A program made the position numbers and the translations under genes. Below are positions 25,340 through 33,168 of a stretch of DNA of 36,214 bases, one piece after another. Position 1 is the stretch's first letter. Each line of letters opens with the position of its first letter. This stretch comes from Bacteroidales bacterium (GTDB lineage Bacteria; Bacteroidota; Bacteroidia; Bacteroidales; 4484-276), in assembly GCA_014860585.1 (NCBI GenBank), contig JACZJL010000028.1, forward strand, positions 1-36,214, in the 5' to 3' direction. The notes under the pieces are model-generated. The model worked only from the letters and a program-made list of their open reading frames with translations, searched no databases and was not told where the DNA came from.

Positions 25340-27229
25340 ATGAAGCCACTGCTTTCTTTACGTTTAGCCATTTTCATTCTTTTGACAATTAACTTATCAG
25401 CCTTTGCCCAGAAACCTGGTGAAACCAATCCTCCCGGGTTGAAGCACTGGATGACAGGGGAAGAGTTGTCTCGTAAAAATGAAATCGGAAAAGGATTTGT
25501 GGCATCTGACGAACCCACCCAGCCCATCCAGGCACTCAGCGAATTTGGCCGTAAAAAGGGAGTGCTGATCAGATACCCGTTCGGGATTTCTTACGCGCTC
25601 ATCAAAGAAATGTCGATGGAAGCTATTGTTTACACCATCGTCAGTAACCAGACGCAGGAAAATACAGTTCGCACCGCTTACACCCAAAATGGGGTCAACC
25701 TGTCCAATTGCGAATTCATCCATGCACCTACAAATAGCTATTGGACCCGGGATTACGGGCCATTTTTTATCGCAACTGGAAATGAAAAGATATCCATCGT
25801 AGATTTCCCCTATAACCGCCCCCGTCCCTATGATGATGCCATTCCGGCCCAGATGGCAAATTACCTGGGATTGGACCTTTACAATATGAACGTCATTCAC
25901 ACTGGGGGGAACTATATGACTGATGGTATGGGTGTTGCCGCTTCAACTGACCTTGTATTGACCGAAAACCCGACACTGACGCAGGCGCAAATCAATCAGA
26001 GAATGAACGAATATTTGGGCATAACCACCTATTATGTAGTTCCCGACCCCAACAATACTTACATTGACCATATTGACTGCTGGGCAAAGTTTCTTGATGT
26101 GGATAAGATCCTGATCCAGCAGGTGCCGCCCACACATCCTCAATATAGTGCCATCGAAGCTGCTGCTGCTTACTGGAGCCAGCAAACTTCTTCCTATGGA
26201 ACTCCTTATCAGATTTTCAGGGTGAACACGCCGAACAATGAGCCTTACACCAATTCCTTAATCCTGAATAAAAAAGTGCTTGTCCCGATAAAGAATACAT
26301 CAAATGATGCTCCTGCCCTGGCTGTCTATCAGCAGGCGATGCCGGGTTATACTGTTCTTGGTTTTACCGGAAGTTGGGAGTCCACCGATGCCCTGCACTG
26401 CCGCGCCAAAGAGGTGCCTGACCCGGGGATGTTGCAAATCCGTCACAAACCGCTACATGGCAGTCAGCTCGAAAGAAACCAACATACCCTGACTGCTGAA
26501 ATTGTTCCTTACAGCGGCCAGTCTCTCAAAGCTGATTCCCTGTTCATCAATTACAGCTATGATGGAAGTCAGTACAACCAAGCGGTGCTTAACAGTTCGG
26601 GAAATTTCACTTTTACCGGCCAGATTCCCTTCGCCCCGGCCGGATCTGAGGTAAAATATTTTCTCTCAGCAGCAGACAATTCAGGACGACGTGAAAATCA
26701 TCCGTTTATCGGGCAGCCTGACCCGCACCATTTTCAAATCATTGAAACCCTGAAGCAGCAACTGCCTCTCCACCAAAACTGGACAGCCATCTCTACACAT
26801 CTTCTTCCTTATGATGATCTTGAATTCATTTTTGCACCGGTGCTCGATGAGTTGATTTTTGTCCAAAACGGCAGTGAAATCTGGTGGCCTGAAATGGGAA
26901 TCAATACGATTACAGGTTGGGATGAGAAGGATTGCCTGGTAGTGAAATTGGCGCAACCCGGCCAAATAGAAGTGCTTGCATTGGAAGAAGCAGGAAAAAG
27001 TTTTGCTCTTTCTCAGGGATGGAATGTGATGCCCGTTCTTTCGACGGATGAAGTAAACATTGAGCAACTTTTTTTAACTAACATAAATAAAGTAATTGTG
27101 GTTAAAGAATTGGCCGGTTACGGTGTGTTCTGGCCCGAAAAGCAGATCAATACCATCGGTACCCTGATTCCAGGTAAGGTTTACCAGGTAAAGGTTACAG
27201 AAGGAATTGAAGTAACGTTTCCGGAATGA
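25340..27229 (+). CDS. Exported peptidylarginine-deiminase-like protein (PPAD/agmatine-deiminase superfamily)
   Basis: 629 aa; signal peptide MKPLLSLRLAIFILLTINLS with a cut probable after AFAQ. The deiminase domain (about 60-372) carries Trp135 and Asp138 (WTRDYGPF), Arg160 and Arg162 (YNRPRPYDD), His244 and Asp246 (DHIDCW), Asn305 and catalytic Cys354 (ALHCRAKEVPD). As I recall, Porphyromonas gingivalis PPAD uses W127, D130, R152, R154, H236, D238, N297 and C351: a constant shift of 8 except at the Cys. An Ig-like domain follows (about 380-468), as in PPAD, then the cassette module also found in the repeat protein and M28 peptidase (about 474-629), where it ends. No sorting domain is present, unlike PPAD. 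Expected to convert arginine to citrulline in exported peptides; agmatine as substrate is less likely given the signal peptide and paired arginines. Confidence 0.85.
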   Translation: MKPLLSLRLAIFILLTINLSAFAQKPGETNPPGLKHWMTGEELSRKNEIGKGFVASDEPTQPIQALSEFGRKKGVLIRYPFGISYALIKEMSMEAIVYTIVSNQTQENTVRTAYTQNGVNLSNCEFIHAPTNSYWTRDYGPFFIATGNEKISIVDFPYNRPRPYDDAIPAQMANYLGLDLYNMNVIHTGGNYMTDGMGVAASTDLVLTENPTLTQAQINQRMNEYLGITTYYVVPDPNNTYIDHIDCWAKFLDVDKILIQQVPPTHPQYSAIEAAAAYWSQQTSSYGTPYQIFRVNTPNNEPYTNSLILNKKVLVPIKNTSNDAPALAVYQQAMPGYTVLGFTGSWESTDALHCRAKEVPDPGMLQIRHKPLHGSQLERNQHTLTAEIVPYSGQSLKADSLFINYSYDGSQYNQAVLNSSGNFTFTGQIPFAPAGSEVKYFLSAADNSGRRENHPFIGQPDPHHFQIIETLKQQLPLHQNWTAISTHLLPYDDLEFIFAPVLDELIFVQNGSEIWWPEMGINTITGWDEKDCLVVKLAQPGQIEVLALEEAGKSFALSQGWNVMPVLSTDEVNIEQLFLTNINKVIVVKELAGYGVFWPEKQINTIGTLIPGKVYQVKVTEGIEVTFPE

Positions 27230-27328
27230 TTATCCTGTTCACCAATTTCGGAATGCTGTTAAACAAAATCCTTAAGTTGCTGTTTATATGCTGGTTTAGG
27301 AATTGAAAACTTTTAAAAATTAAATATT

Positions 27329-27793
27329 ATGGCTTGGTATTTTGCACTGCTGATTGTGATCGGCGCTTTCTTTTTCATGGAGTTTACCGCATGGTTCACA
27401 CACAAATATGTGATGCATGGTTTTCTTTGGGTTCTTCACCGCGATCACCATGAGCGCGACGGCCGTAAATACGAGTGGAATGATGTGTTTGCGCTAATGT
27501 TTGCCGTGCCCAGCGTTCTGCTGATTTATTTTGGTTATGCCAATTTTGATTATCGCTTCTGGATAGGTGTCGGCATTTTCGTTTATGGTTTGGCTTACTT
27601 TCTTTTTCATGATGTGTATGTGCATCAGCGGGTGAAGATGCTGAAAGGTCTTAGAAACCGTTACCTCGATGCTACTGTGAAAGCCCACCTTGATCATCAT
27701 GGCCCAATGTTTTATGGAAATTATGGATTTCTCGTTGCCCCATTCAAGTATTACATTGAAGTGTTTTCCAATAAGAGCAAAGAAGAGAAATAA
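27329..27793 (+). CDS. crtZ: Beta-carotene 3-hydroxylase (CrtZ-like, fatty-acid-hydroxylase superfamily)
   Basis: 154 aa, about the usual CrtZ length, with several hydrophobic membrane segments (N-terminal WYFALLIVIGAFFFME, ALMFAVPSVLLIYFGY, WIGVGIFVYGLAYFLF). Di-iron histidine boxes: His25 and His30 (HKYVMH), His37/40/41 (HRDHH), His94 and His99 (HDVYVH), His120/123/124 (HLDHH). It hydroxylates the beta-ionone rings of carotenes to zeaxanthin-type pigments in the membrane. No other carotenoid gene is in the window. The photolyase starts 8 bp after its stop, so the two are likely co-expressed. The 99-bp upstream gap holds no promoter that I can recognise. Confidence 0.9.
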   Translation: MAWYFALLIVIGAFFFMEFTAWFTHKYVMHGFLWVLHRDHHERDGRKYEWNDVFALMFAVPSVLLIYFGYANFDYRFWIGVGIFVYGLAYFLFHDVYVHQRVKMLKGLRNRYLDATVKAHLDHHGPMFYGNYGFLVAPFKYYIEVFSNKSKEEK

Positions 27794-27801
27794 CAATTCT
27801 G

Positions 27802-29100
27802 ATGGAGCCTGTTACAATATTTTGGTTCCGGCGCGATCTGCGGACAGAAGACAATACCGGACTTTATCACGCATTAAAAGAGAGGGGAAATGTGCTTCCC
27901 CTTTTTATTTTCGATACGGATATTCTGGATAAATTATCAGATAAATCGGATAAACGGGTATCATTCATCTGGGATCATCTGGTGAAAATCAAGTCCGAAT
28001 TTGAGAAACATGGCTCAACGCTGCTGATCAAATACGGAAAACCGATAGCGATTTTCGAAAAGCTGATTGAGGAGTTTAATGTAGCTGCCGTTTACACCAA
28101 CCACGATTATGAGCCTTACGCCAGAGAGCGTGATCGTGAGGTGGGCATTTTTCTGAATTCAAAATCCATTGGTTTCAAGACTTTCAAAGACCAGGTGATT
28201 TTTGAGAAAAATGAAGTGGTAAAGGAGGATGGCCTTCCCTATACAGTTTTCACTCCTTACATGAAGCGCTGGAGGTCGGTTTTTTCGGAGAAAGAAATTG
28301 AACAAAAGCCTTCGGAAAAACTGCTCGACCGCTGTTTTAAAATGAACCCGGATGTATTTGATCTGAACCTAACCGGATTTAGCCACAGCAAAGGCGTTTA
28401 CCCTTCTTTGGCCATTAACCCGACGATCATTCAAAACTATGACAAAACCAGGGATATTCCATCAATTGCCGGAACTTCGCGATTGAGTGTTCACCTGCGA
28501 TTTGGCACAATCAGCATTCGACAATTGGTGAAGGAAGCGATGGAACTCAACGCAATTTTCCTCAACGAGTTGATCTGGCGCGAGTTTTACATGATGATCC
28601 TCTGGCATTTCCCGCGGGTAGTTGATCATGCCTTCAAACCTCATTACGATAATTTAAGGTGGATCAATGATGAAAATCAATTTAAAGCCTGGTGCGAAGG
28701 TAAAACCGGATACCCTATTGTAGATGCCGGAATGCGGCAACTTAACGAGTCGGGCTACATGCACAACCGCGTACGGATGATCACGGCGAGTTTCCTCACC
28801 AAACACCTGTTAACGGACTGGCGCTGGGGCGAAGCTTATTTCGCTGAAAAGCTGTTCGATTTTGAATTGTCATCGAACAATGGCGGGTGGCAGTGGGCGG
28901 CCGGCAGCGGCTGCGATGCGGCGCCCTATTTCAGGGTGTTCAACCCGGAACTGCAAACCCAAAAATTCGACCCCGAAATGAAATACATCAAACAGTGGGT
29001 CGCTGAATTTGGAACTTCAAATTACCCCAAACCAATTGTAGATCATAAATTTGCAAGAGACCGCATACTGAAGGAGTACAAGAGGGCGCTGGCTGAATGA
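27802..29100 (+). CDS. Deoxyribodipyrimidine photolyase, class I type
   Basis: 432 aa. N-terminal alpha/beta photolyase domain opening FWFRRDLRTEDN; C-terminal FAD-binding domain with LNELIWREFYMMILWHFPR, GYPIVDAGMRQLN, YMHNRVRMITASFLTKHLL, DWRWGEAYFAEKLFD and NGGWQWAAGSGCDAAPYFR. Family knowledge: flavin- and light-dependent repair of cyclobutane pyrimidine dimers. The intact NNGGWQW and DAAPYFR blocks favour a CPD photolyase over a signalling cryptochrome, though that distinction is not certain from sequence. The antenna cofactor cannot be told. It forms a close pair with crtZ, and the peroxiredoxin gene follows after 61 bp. Confidence 0.93.
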   Translation: MEPVTIFWFRRDLRTEDNTGLYHALKERGNVLPLFIFDTDILDKLSDKSDKRVSFIWDHLVKIKSEFEKHGSTLLIKYGKPIAIFEKLIEEFNVAAVYTNHDYEPYARERDREVGIFLNSKSIGFKTFKDQVIFEKNEVVKEDGLPYTVFTPYMKRWRSVFSEKEIEQKPSEKLLDRCFKMNPDVFDLNLTGFSHSKGVYPSLAINPTIIQNYDKTRDIPSIAGTSRLSVHLRFGTISIRQLVKEAMELNAIFLNELIWREFYMMILWHFPRVVDHAFKPHYDNLRWINDENQFKAWCEGKTGYPIVDAGMRQLNESGYMHNRVRMITASFLTKHLLTDWRWGEAYFAEKLFDFELSSNNGGWQWAAGSGCDAAPYFRVFNPELQTQKFDPEMKYIKQWVAEFGTSNYPKPIVDHKFARDRILKEYKRALAE

Positions 29101-29161
29101 GAAGAAAAATAAAATATTCAAAAAGCAAATCTCAAATAAATCCCAAGTTTAAAATTCAAAA

Positions 29162-29746
29162 ATGACAAATAAAGGTCACATAAAAAACAAGCTCCTCAAG
29201 TCTAAACTCCTCGTCTATTTATTGATTTGGGGGTTGGTTTTGTTGCTTGGCGCCTGGACTTTTAATAAATACACAAATTCAAAAAAAATGAGCATAAAAG
29301 TTGGTTCAAAAATTCCGGAGTTTTCCCTGCCTGACCAGGATGGAAACCTGGTAAATATCATGGATTTTGTAGGAAAAAATAATTTGGTGATTTACTTTTA
29401 CCCGAAAGACGACACCCCTGGCTGTACGGCAGAGGCCTGTAGTTTCCGCGATCAGTTTGCGGTATTCAGAGATTCCGGCGCGGAGGTCTTCGGGATCAGT
29501 TCGGACAATGTAGCAAAACACAAAGCATTTGCTGAGAAACACCGTCTCCCTTTCCGACTCCTGAGTGATGTGAACAAGCGCGTCAGGAAGCTCTTCGGTG
29601 TCCCCTCCGATTTGCTTGGACTGCTCCCTGGAAGGGTGACCTATATTGTAGATAAATCGGGAACCGTGAGCCACATCTTCAACTCACAGTTTAATGCTGA
29701 AAAGCATGTGAGCGAAGCGCTGGAAGTATTGAAAAACCTGGATTAA
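29162..29746 (+). CDS. PrxQ/BCP-type peroxiredoxin with possible membrane anchor
   Basis: 194 aa from the first ATG. The peroxiredoxin domain starts at Met43 (MSIKVGSKIPEFSLPDQDG). The peroxidatic Cys88 and resolving Cys93 (TPGCTAEACSF) are five residues apart, the PrxQ pattern, followed by FRDSGAEVFGISSD. The N-terminal 42 residues contain a strong hydrophobic helix (LLVYLLIWGLVLLLGAWTF) flanked by lysines. An internal ATG at 29288 after an eight-A run would give a standard soluble enzyme of 152 aa. Either start, or both, may be used. It reduces H2O2 and organic peroxides with thioredoxin. The epimerase gene starts 10 bp after its stop. Confidence 0.9.
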   Translation: MTNKGHIKNKLLKSKLLVYLLIWGLVLLLGAWTFNKYTNSKKMSIKVGSKIPEFSLPDQDGNLVNIMDFVGKNNLVIYFYPKDDTPGCTAEACSFRDQFAVFRDSGAEVFGISSDNVAKHKAFAEKHRLPFRLLSDVNKRVRKLFGVPSDLLGLLPGRVTYIVDKSGTVSHIFNSQFNAEKHVSEALEVLKNLD

Positions 29747-29756
29747 AGAAAATATC

Positions 29757-30674
29757 ATGAAAATTATTTTAATAGGCGCCACCGGATTTATCGGTCAACA
29801 ACTGGTTAAAAACCTGTCATCGAAAAAGCATCATCTCACCATTGTTTCAAGAAACAAAGCGAAAGCGGAGAAAATTTTTCTGAACCACAGTGATTTTGCC
29901 GGATGGGATGGCAGAGACCCAAAAGCACTTACTGACATCATCAATTGTTCCGATGCCGTGATTAATCTTGCGGGCGAAAGTATTGCCGGCGGACGCTGGA
30001 CGGATAAACGAAAGCAACAAATCCTCAGCAGCCGCATTCAGTCCACAAAAGCTGTGGTTAATGCCATAAACGAAGCAGACAAGAAACCCAAAGTGCTGAT
30101 TCAGGCCAGTGCTGTAGGTTATTATGGCGCAGATAACATCAGGACGTTTGACGAAAATTCCAGCGCAGGCAAAGGTTTTCTGGCGGATGTAACTGTTCAA
30201 TGGGAGCAGGCAGCTAAAGAGTTGGATAAAAGTGTCAGGGTGGTGTTTTTGCGAACGGGGGTTGTCTTAGACTATAATGGAGGTGCGCTTCCGAAAATGG
30301 CTATGCCTTTTAAACTTGGGATTGGAGGTCATATCGGGTTGGGCAAGCAATGGTTTTCCTGGATTCACATCGACGATGAAGTGCGCGCCATCGAATTTCT
30401 GCTCGAAAACGAAAATGCATTCGGTCCATTTAACCTCACTGCTCCTGAGCCGGTTACGATGAAAGAATTTTCAAAAACGCTCGGGAAAGCCCTGAAGCGC
30501 CCATCCTGGTTGCATGTTCCGTCATTCGCCATCAAACTCCTGATGGGAAAGATGGGTGAAGAGATGCTCCTGAGCGGACAACGAGTGGTTCCAAAAAAAT
30601 TGATGGAATTGGGTTTTACCTTTCGTTACACCATAGTTTTTGATGCGTTGAAGTCAATTTTTAGCCCGGGTTAA
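29757..30674 (+). CDS. TIGR01777-family NAD(P)-binding epimerase-like protein
   Basis: 305 aa, the family's usual length. Rossmann motif GATGFIGQQL at residues 7-16, then NCSDAVINLAGESIAGGRW, QASAVGYYG, VVFLRTGVVLD, WFSWIHIDDEV and the C-terminal DUF1731-type region (LSGQRVVPKKLMELGF). It belongs to the extended short-chain dehydrogenase group (YfcH-like); the substrate is unknown throughout the family. It is the last of four close rightward genes and converges on the aldehyde dehydrogenase with an 83-bp gap in which I see no clear terminator. Confidence 0.9.
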   Translation: MKIILIGATGFIGQQLVKNLSSKKHHLTIVSRNKAKAEKIFLNHSDFAGWDGRDPKALTDIINCSDAVINLAGESIAGGRWTDKRKQQILSSRIQSTKAVVNAINEADKKPKVLIQASAVGYYGADNIRTFDENSSAGKGFLADVTVQWEQAAKELDKSVRVVFLRTGVVLDYNGGALPKMAMPFKLGIGGHIGLGKQWFSWIHIDDEVRAIEFLLENENAFGPFNLTAPEPVTMKEFSKTLGKALKRPSWLHVPSFAIKLLMGKMGEEMLLSGQRVVPKKLMELGFTFRYTIVFDALKSIFSPG

Positions 30675-30757
30675 TCCACACATAAGAAACGGGATAATGA
30701 CCGGTGTGCTGGCCACTCAATAGAAACCGGGTTAATAATTTGGATTTCAGTTTACGG

Positions 30758-32311
30758 CTATTCATCAAACAGCTCAAACTTGATCCCCTGGGCAAGCGGC
30801 AACTCCTTACCAAAGTTGATGGTGTTGGTTTGCCGGCGCATGTAAGCTTTCCAGCTATCTGAGCCGGATTCACGGCCGCCGCCGGTATCTTTTTCACCTC
30901 CGAATGCTCCGCCGATTTCAGCGCCATTGGTGGCAATATTCACATTGGCGATGCCACAGTCAGAACCTGCATGAGAAAGGAAAAACTCTGTTTCGTGGAT
31001 ATTTTTGCTGAAGATGGCTGACGATAGTCCTTGCGGTACATTATTATGCAACTCAATGGCCTGCTCGATGGTTTTGTATTTGATAAGGTAGAGCAAAGGA
31101 GCGAACGTTTCTTCCTGCACGATTTCCCAGTGATTTTCCACTTCGGCAATTGCCGGTTTCACATAGCAGCCGGACTCGAAGCCCGCTTCATTTAAAATCT
31201 CACCGCCATAAATAATTTTCCCGCCAGATTTAACAACTTCCTTCTGGGCTTTAGTAAAAGCTTCCACTGCGGCTGTGTCAACTAACGGGCCAACATGGGT
31301 TTTTGGATCAAGTGCATGACCAATGTGTAATTGCTTGTATGCTTTAATCAGTTTTTCTTTGAAATGATCATACACCATTTCATGAATAATCAGCCGGCGG
31401 GTGGAAGTGCAGCGCTGGCCGGCAGTGGCAGTTGCACCGAACATGCTTGCCCGCAGCGCCATGTTAAGGTTGGCATATTGTGAGATGATAATGGCGTTGT
31501 TTCCGCCAAGTTCCAAAATGGTTTTACCAAGCCGCGATCCGACGATTTCATTCACCCTGCGACCAACTCTTGTGGAACCGGTAACCGAAATCAGTGGGAT
31601 ACGGCGGTCGGCCAGAAAATCGTCGCCAACATACTTTGAACTGGCGGCTACCAGGCTAAGTACTCCTTCAGGGATATTATTTTCGCGAAGCACTTTCTGA
31701 ATAATGTTGTGCGTGGCAATGGCGCTGAGCATCACTTTTGACGAAGGCTTCCAGATTACCACATCGCCGGCAATCAGCGCGATCATTGCGTTCCATGCCC
31801 AAACGGCAACCGGAAAGTTAAATGCTGAAATCACCCCGACAATTCCTAACGGATGATATTGCTCATACATCCGGTGCATCTCGCGTTCGGAATGCATGGT
31901 AAATCCATACAGCTGTCTTGACTGACCAACGGCAAAATCAGCAATGTCAATCATTTCCTGTACTTCTCCAAGGCCTTCCTGGAAAACTTTTCCCATTTCA
32001 TGAGAAACCAGTTTGCCGAGCGGCTCTTTATATTTCCGCAGTTCATTCCCAATCTGACGAACGATCTCACCACGTTTTGGCGCCGGTACAAGACGCCACG
32101 CCTTAAACGCCTCCTGCGCTTTGGTTACAATGTTTTCGTAATCATCCCAGGTCGCTTGCTTTACCTTTGCAATCAACTTTCCGTCATTTGGAGAATAAGA
32201 TTCTATGATATCTCCGTAGGTTTCAATCCAATGGAGGCCGGTGTGCGCGCCATTATTCACCGGTTGAATTCCTAACTCCGTGAGCATTTGTGTAATGTTG
32301 TAATGATCCAT
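30758..32311 (-). CDS. Aldehyde dehydrogenase, ALDH7/antiquitin type (probable alpha-aminoadipate semialdehyde dehydrogenase)
   Basis: 517 aa. ALDH landmarks: SAFNFPVAVWAWN, WKPSSK, the ISVTGSTRVGR nucleotide-binding turn, LELGGNNA with the general-base Glu, AGQRCTSTRR with the catalytic Cys, and QEETFAPLLYL. The C-terminal block GGAFGGEKDTGGGRESGSDS is characteristic of the ALDH7A1/AmaB branch. Members oxidise alpha-aminoadipate semialdehyde (or its cyclic piperideine form) with NAD(P) in lysine catabolism. No lysine genes adjoin it, so the substrate is inferred from family only. Leftward and apparently monocistronic, with 142 bp to the VOC gene upstream. Confidence 0.92.
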   Translation of the reverse strand: MDHYNITQMLTELGIQPVNNGAHTGLHWIETYGDIIESYSPNDGKLIAKVKQATWDDYENIVTKAQEAFKAWRLVPAPKRGEIVRQIGNELRKYKEPLGKLVSHEMGKVFQEGLGEVQEMIDIADFAVGQSRQLYGFTMHSEREMHRMYEQYHPLGIVGVISAFNFPVAVWAWNAMIALIAGDVVIWKPSSKVMLSAIATHNIIQKVLRENNIPEGVLSLVAASSKYVGDDFLADRRIPLISVTGSTRVGRRVNEIVGSRLGKTILELGGNNAIIISQYANLNMALRASMFGATATAGQRCTSTRRLIIHEMVYDHFKEKLIKAYKQLHIGHALDPKTHVGPLVDTAAVEAFTKAQKEVVKSGGKIIYGGEILNEAGFESGCYVKPAIAEVENHWEIVQEETFAPLLYLIKYKTIEQAIELHNNVPQGLSSAIFSKNIHETEFFLSHAGSDCGIANVNIATNGAEIGGAFGGEKDTGGGRESGSDSWKAYMRRQTNTINFGKELPLAQGIKFELFDE

Positions 32312-32453
32312 TTTTACTGTTTATATTAATAATTTATCGAAATAATAGCGATTTGAATCGGCAATGTTCCAATCTTCGTTGCGCCCGTATGGACTATCCA
32401 TCGGCATTAAAATCAGCAAATCTCAAATCGTATTTGTGCTTATTTGAAATGAA

Positions 32454-32846
32454 CTATTTCATTGAGTGTAGTCCAATTGTGTTGCCTTCTGTGTCCATAC
32501 AAATGGTACAAAATCCGTACTCACCAATAGGAAATTTTTGCTGCAATACCCGTCCTCCCGCACTTACAACTCTTGATGATTCTGTTGCACAATCTTCACA
32601 AGTAAAATACACCAATGTTCCACCAGCCCCGGGTTTCATTTCGCCGGTTTTGCACAATGCCCCGCTGATGTTGGCTTCGCCTTCAGCCCATGGAAAGCTG
32701 AGCATCTCTAGATCACCTGATTCTCCGGGTGTTTGCATCGGAATCATTTTAATTTGTAAAACAGTTTCGTAAAACTTCTGAGCCCTGCTCATATCTTCTA
32801 CATAAATTTCTACCCAGGTAAATGGATTCTTTGATTGCAGTGTCAT
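32454..32846 (-). CDS. VOC-superfamily (glyoxalase/bleomycin-resistance-like) protein
   Basis: 130 aa, a typical single-chain VOC length. It opens NPFTWVEIYVEDMSRAQKFY, the usual first beta-alpha unit (WVEI...D..RA..FYE), repeats the fold in the second half (TLVYFTCEDC ... GGRVLQQKFPIGEYGF) and ends DTEGNTIGLHS. Candidate metal ligands are the Glu of WVEIYV and the late His, but the family contains many enzymes and non-enzymes, so no reaction can be named. No signal peptide. The upstream 322 bp holds the AATGCC repeat array. Confidence 0.85.
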   Translation of the reverse strand: MTLQSKNPFTWVEIYVEDMSRAQKFYETVLQIKMIPMQTPGESGDLEMLSFPWAEGEANISGALCKTGEMKPGAGGTLVYFTCEDCATESSRVVSAGGRVLQQKFPIGEYGFCTICMDTEGNTIGLHSMK

Positions 32847-33168
32847 ATTTGTCTTTTTTCAAGTTTTAATTCGTTACTTCATTTGGTTTAAAAGAAACAC
32901 ATAATCCTGGTATAACAATCCATAGCCGGAAATGATGAATAGCCAGGTCATTTTTTTTCAACCAACACAAAAACTTCATTTTACCTTCCCAATAACTAAT
33001 GCCCACCAATGCCGCGAAGCAAATACCCACCAATGCCTACTAATGTCCATCAATGCCGCGAAGCAAATGCCCATCAATGCCAACGAATGCCCACCAATGC
33101 CGCGAAGCAAATGCCCATCAATCCCGCGAAGCAAATGCCTACTAATGCCAACGAATTCCCACAACCCT
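32847..33168. other. Non-coding gap between the VOC and AlbA_2 genes
   Basis: 322 bp without a credible gene. Bases 32847-32995 are A/T-rich and should hold the VOC gene's promoter, though no clear -7 box is visible. Bases 32998-33160 are a low-complexity imperfect repeat array, described separately. Short frames open across it on both strands because of the repeats and are not genes. Confidence 0.6.
32998..33160. repeat. Imperfect short tandem repeat array rich in AATGCC and GCCGCGAAGCAA
   Basis: The unit GCCGCGAAGCAAATRCCCA starts at 33011, 33055 and 33099 (a 44-nt period), with a fourth, degenerate copy (CCCGCG...) at 33123, 24 nt on. Between them AATGCC/AATGCCCAYC-like elements recur every 9-15 nt. 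It starts abruptly near 32998 and ends about ten bases before the stop codon of the AlbA_2 gene. There are no unique spacers, so it is not a CRISPR array. It looks like an intergenic minisatellite. Confidence 0.75.

Noticed and set aside
25340-27229. Plain agmatine deiminase
   Set aside because: The signal peptide, following Ig-like domain, paired arginines in YNRPRP and LHCRAKEVPD active-site block favour the exported PPAD-like branch; biochemical proof is lacking.
32349-32430. Inverted repeat CGATTTGA (32349-32356) / TCAAATCG (32423-32430)
   Set aside because: The arms are 66 nt apart, short and in A/T-rich sequence with no T-run; likely chance.
32998-33160. Possible CRISPR array
   Set aside because: Units are too short and imperfect, the period changes from 44 to 24 nt, there are no unique spacers of constant length, and no cas genes are nearby.
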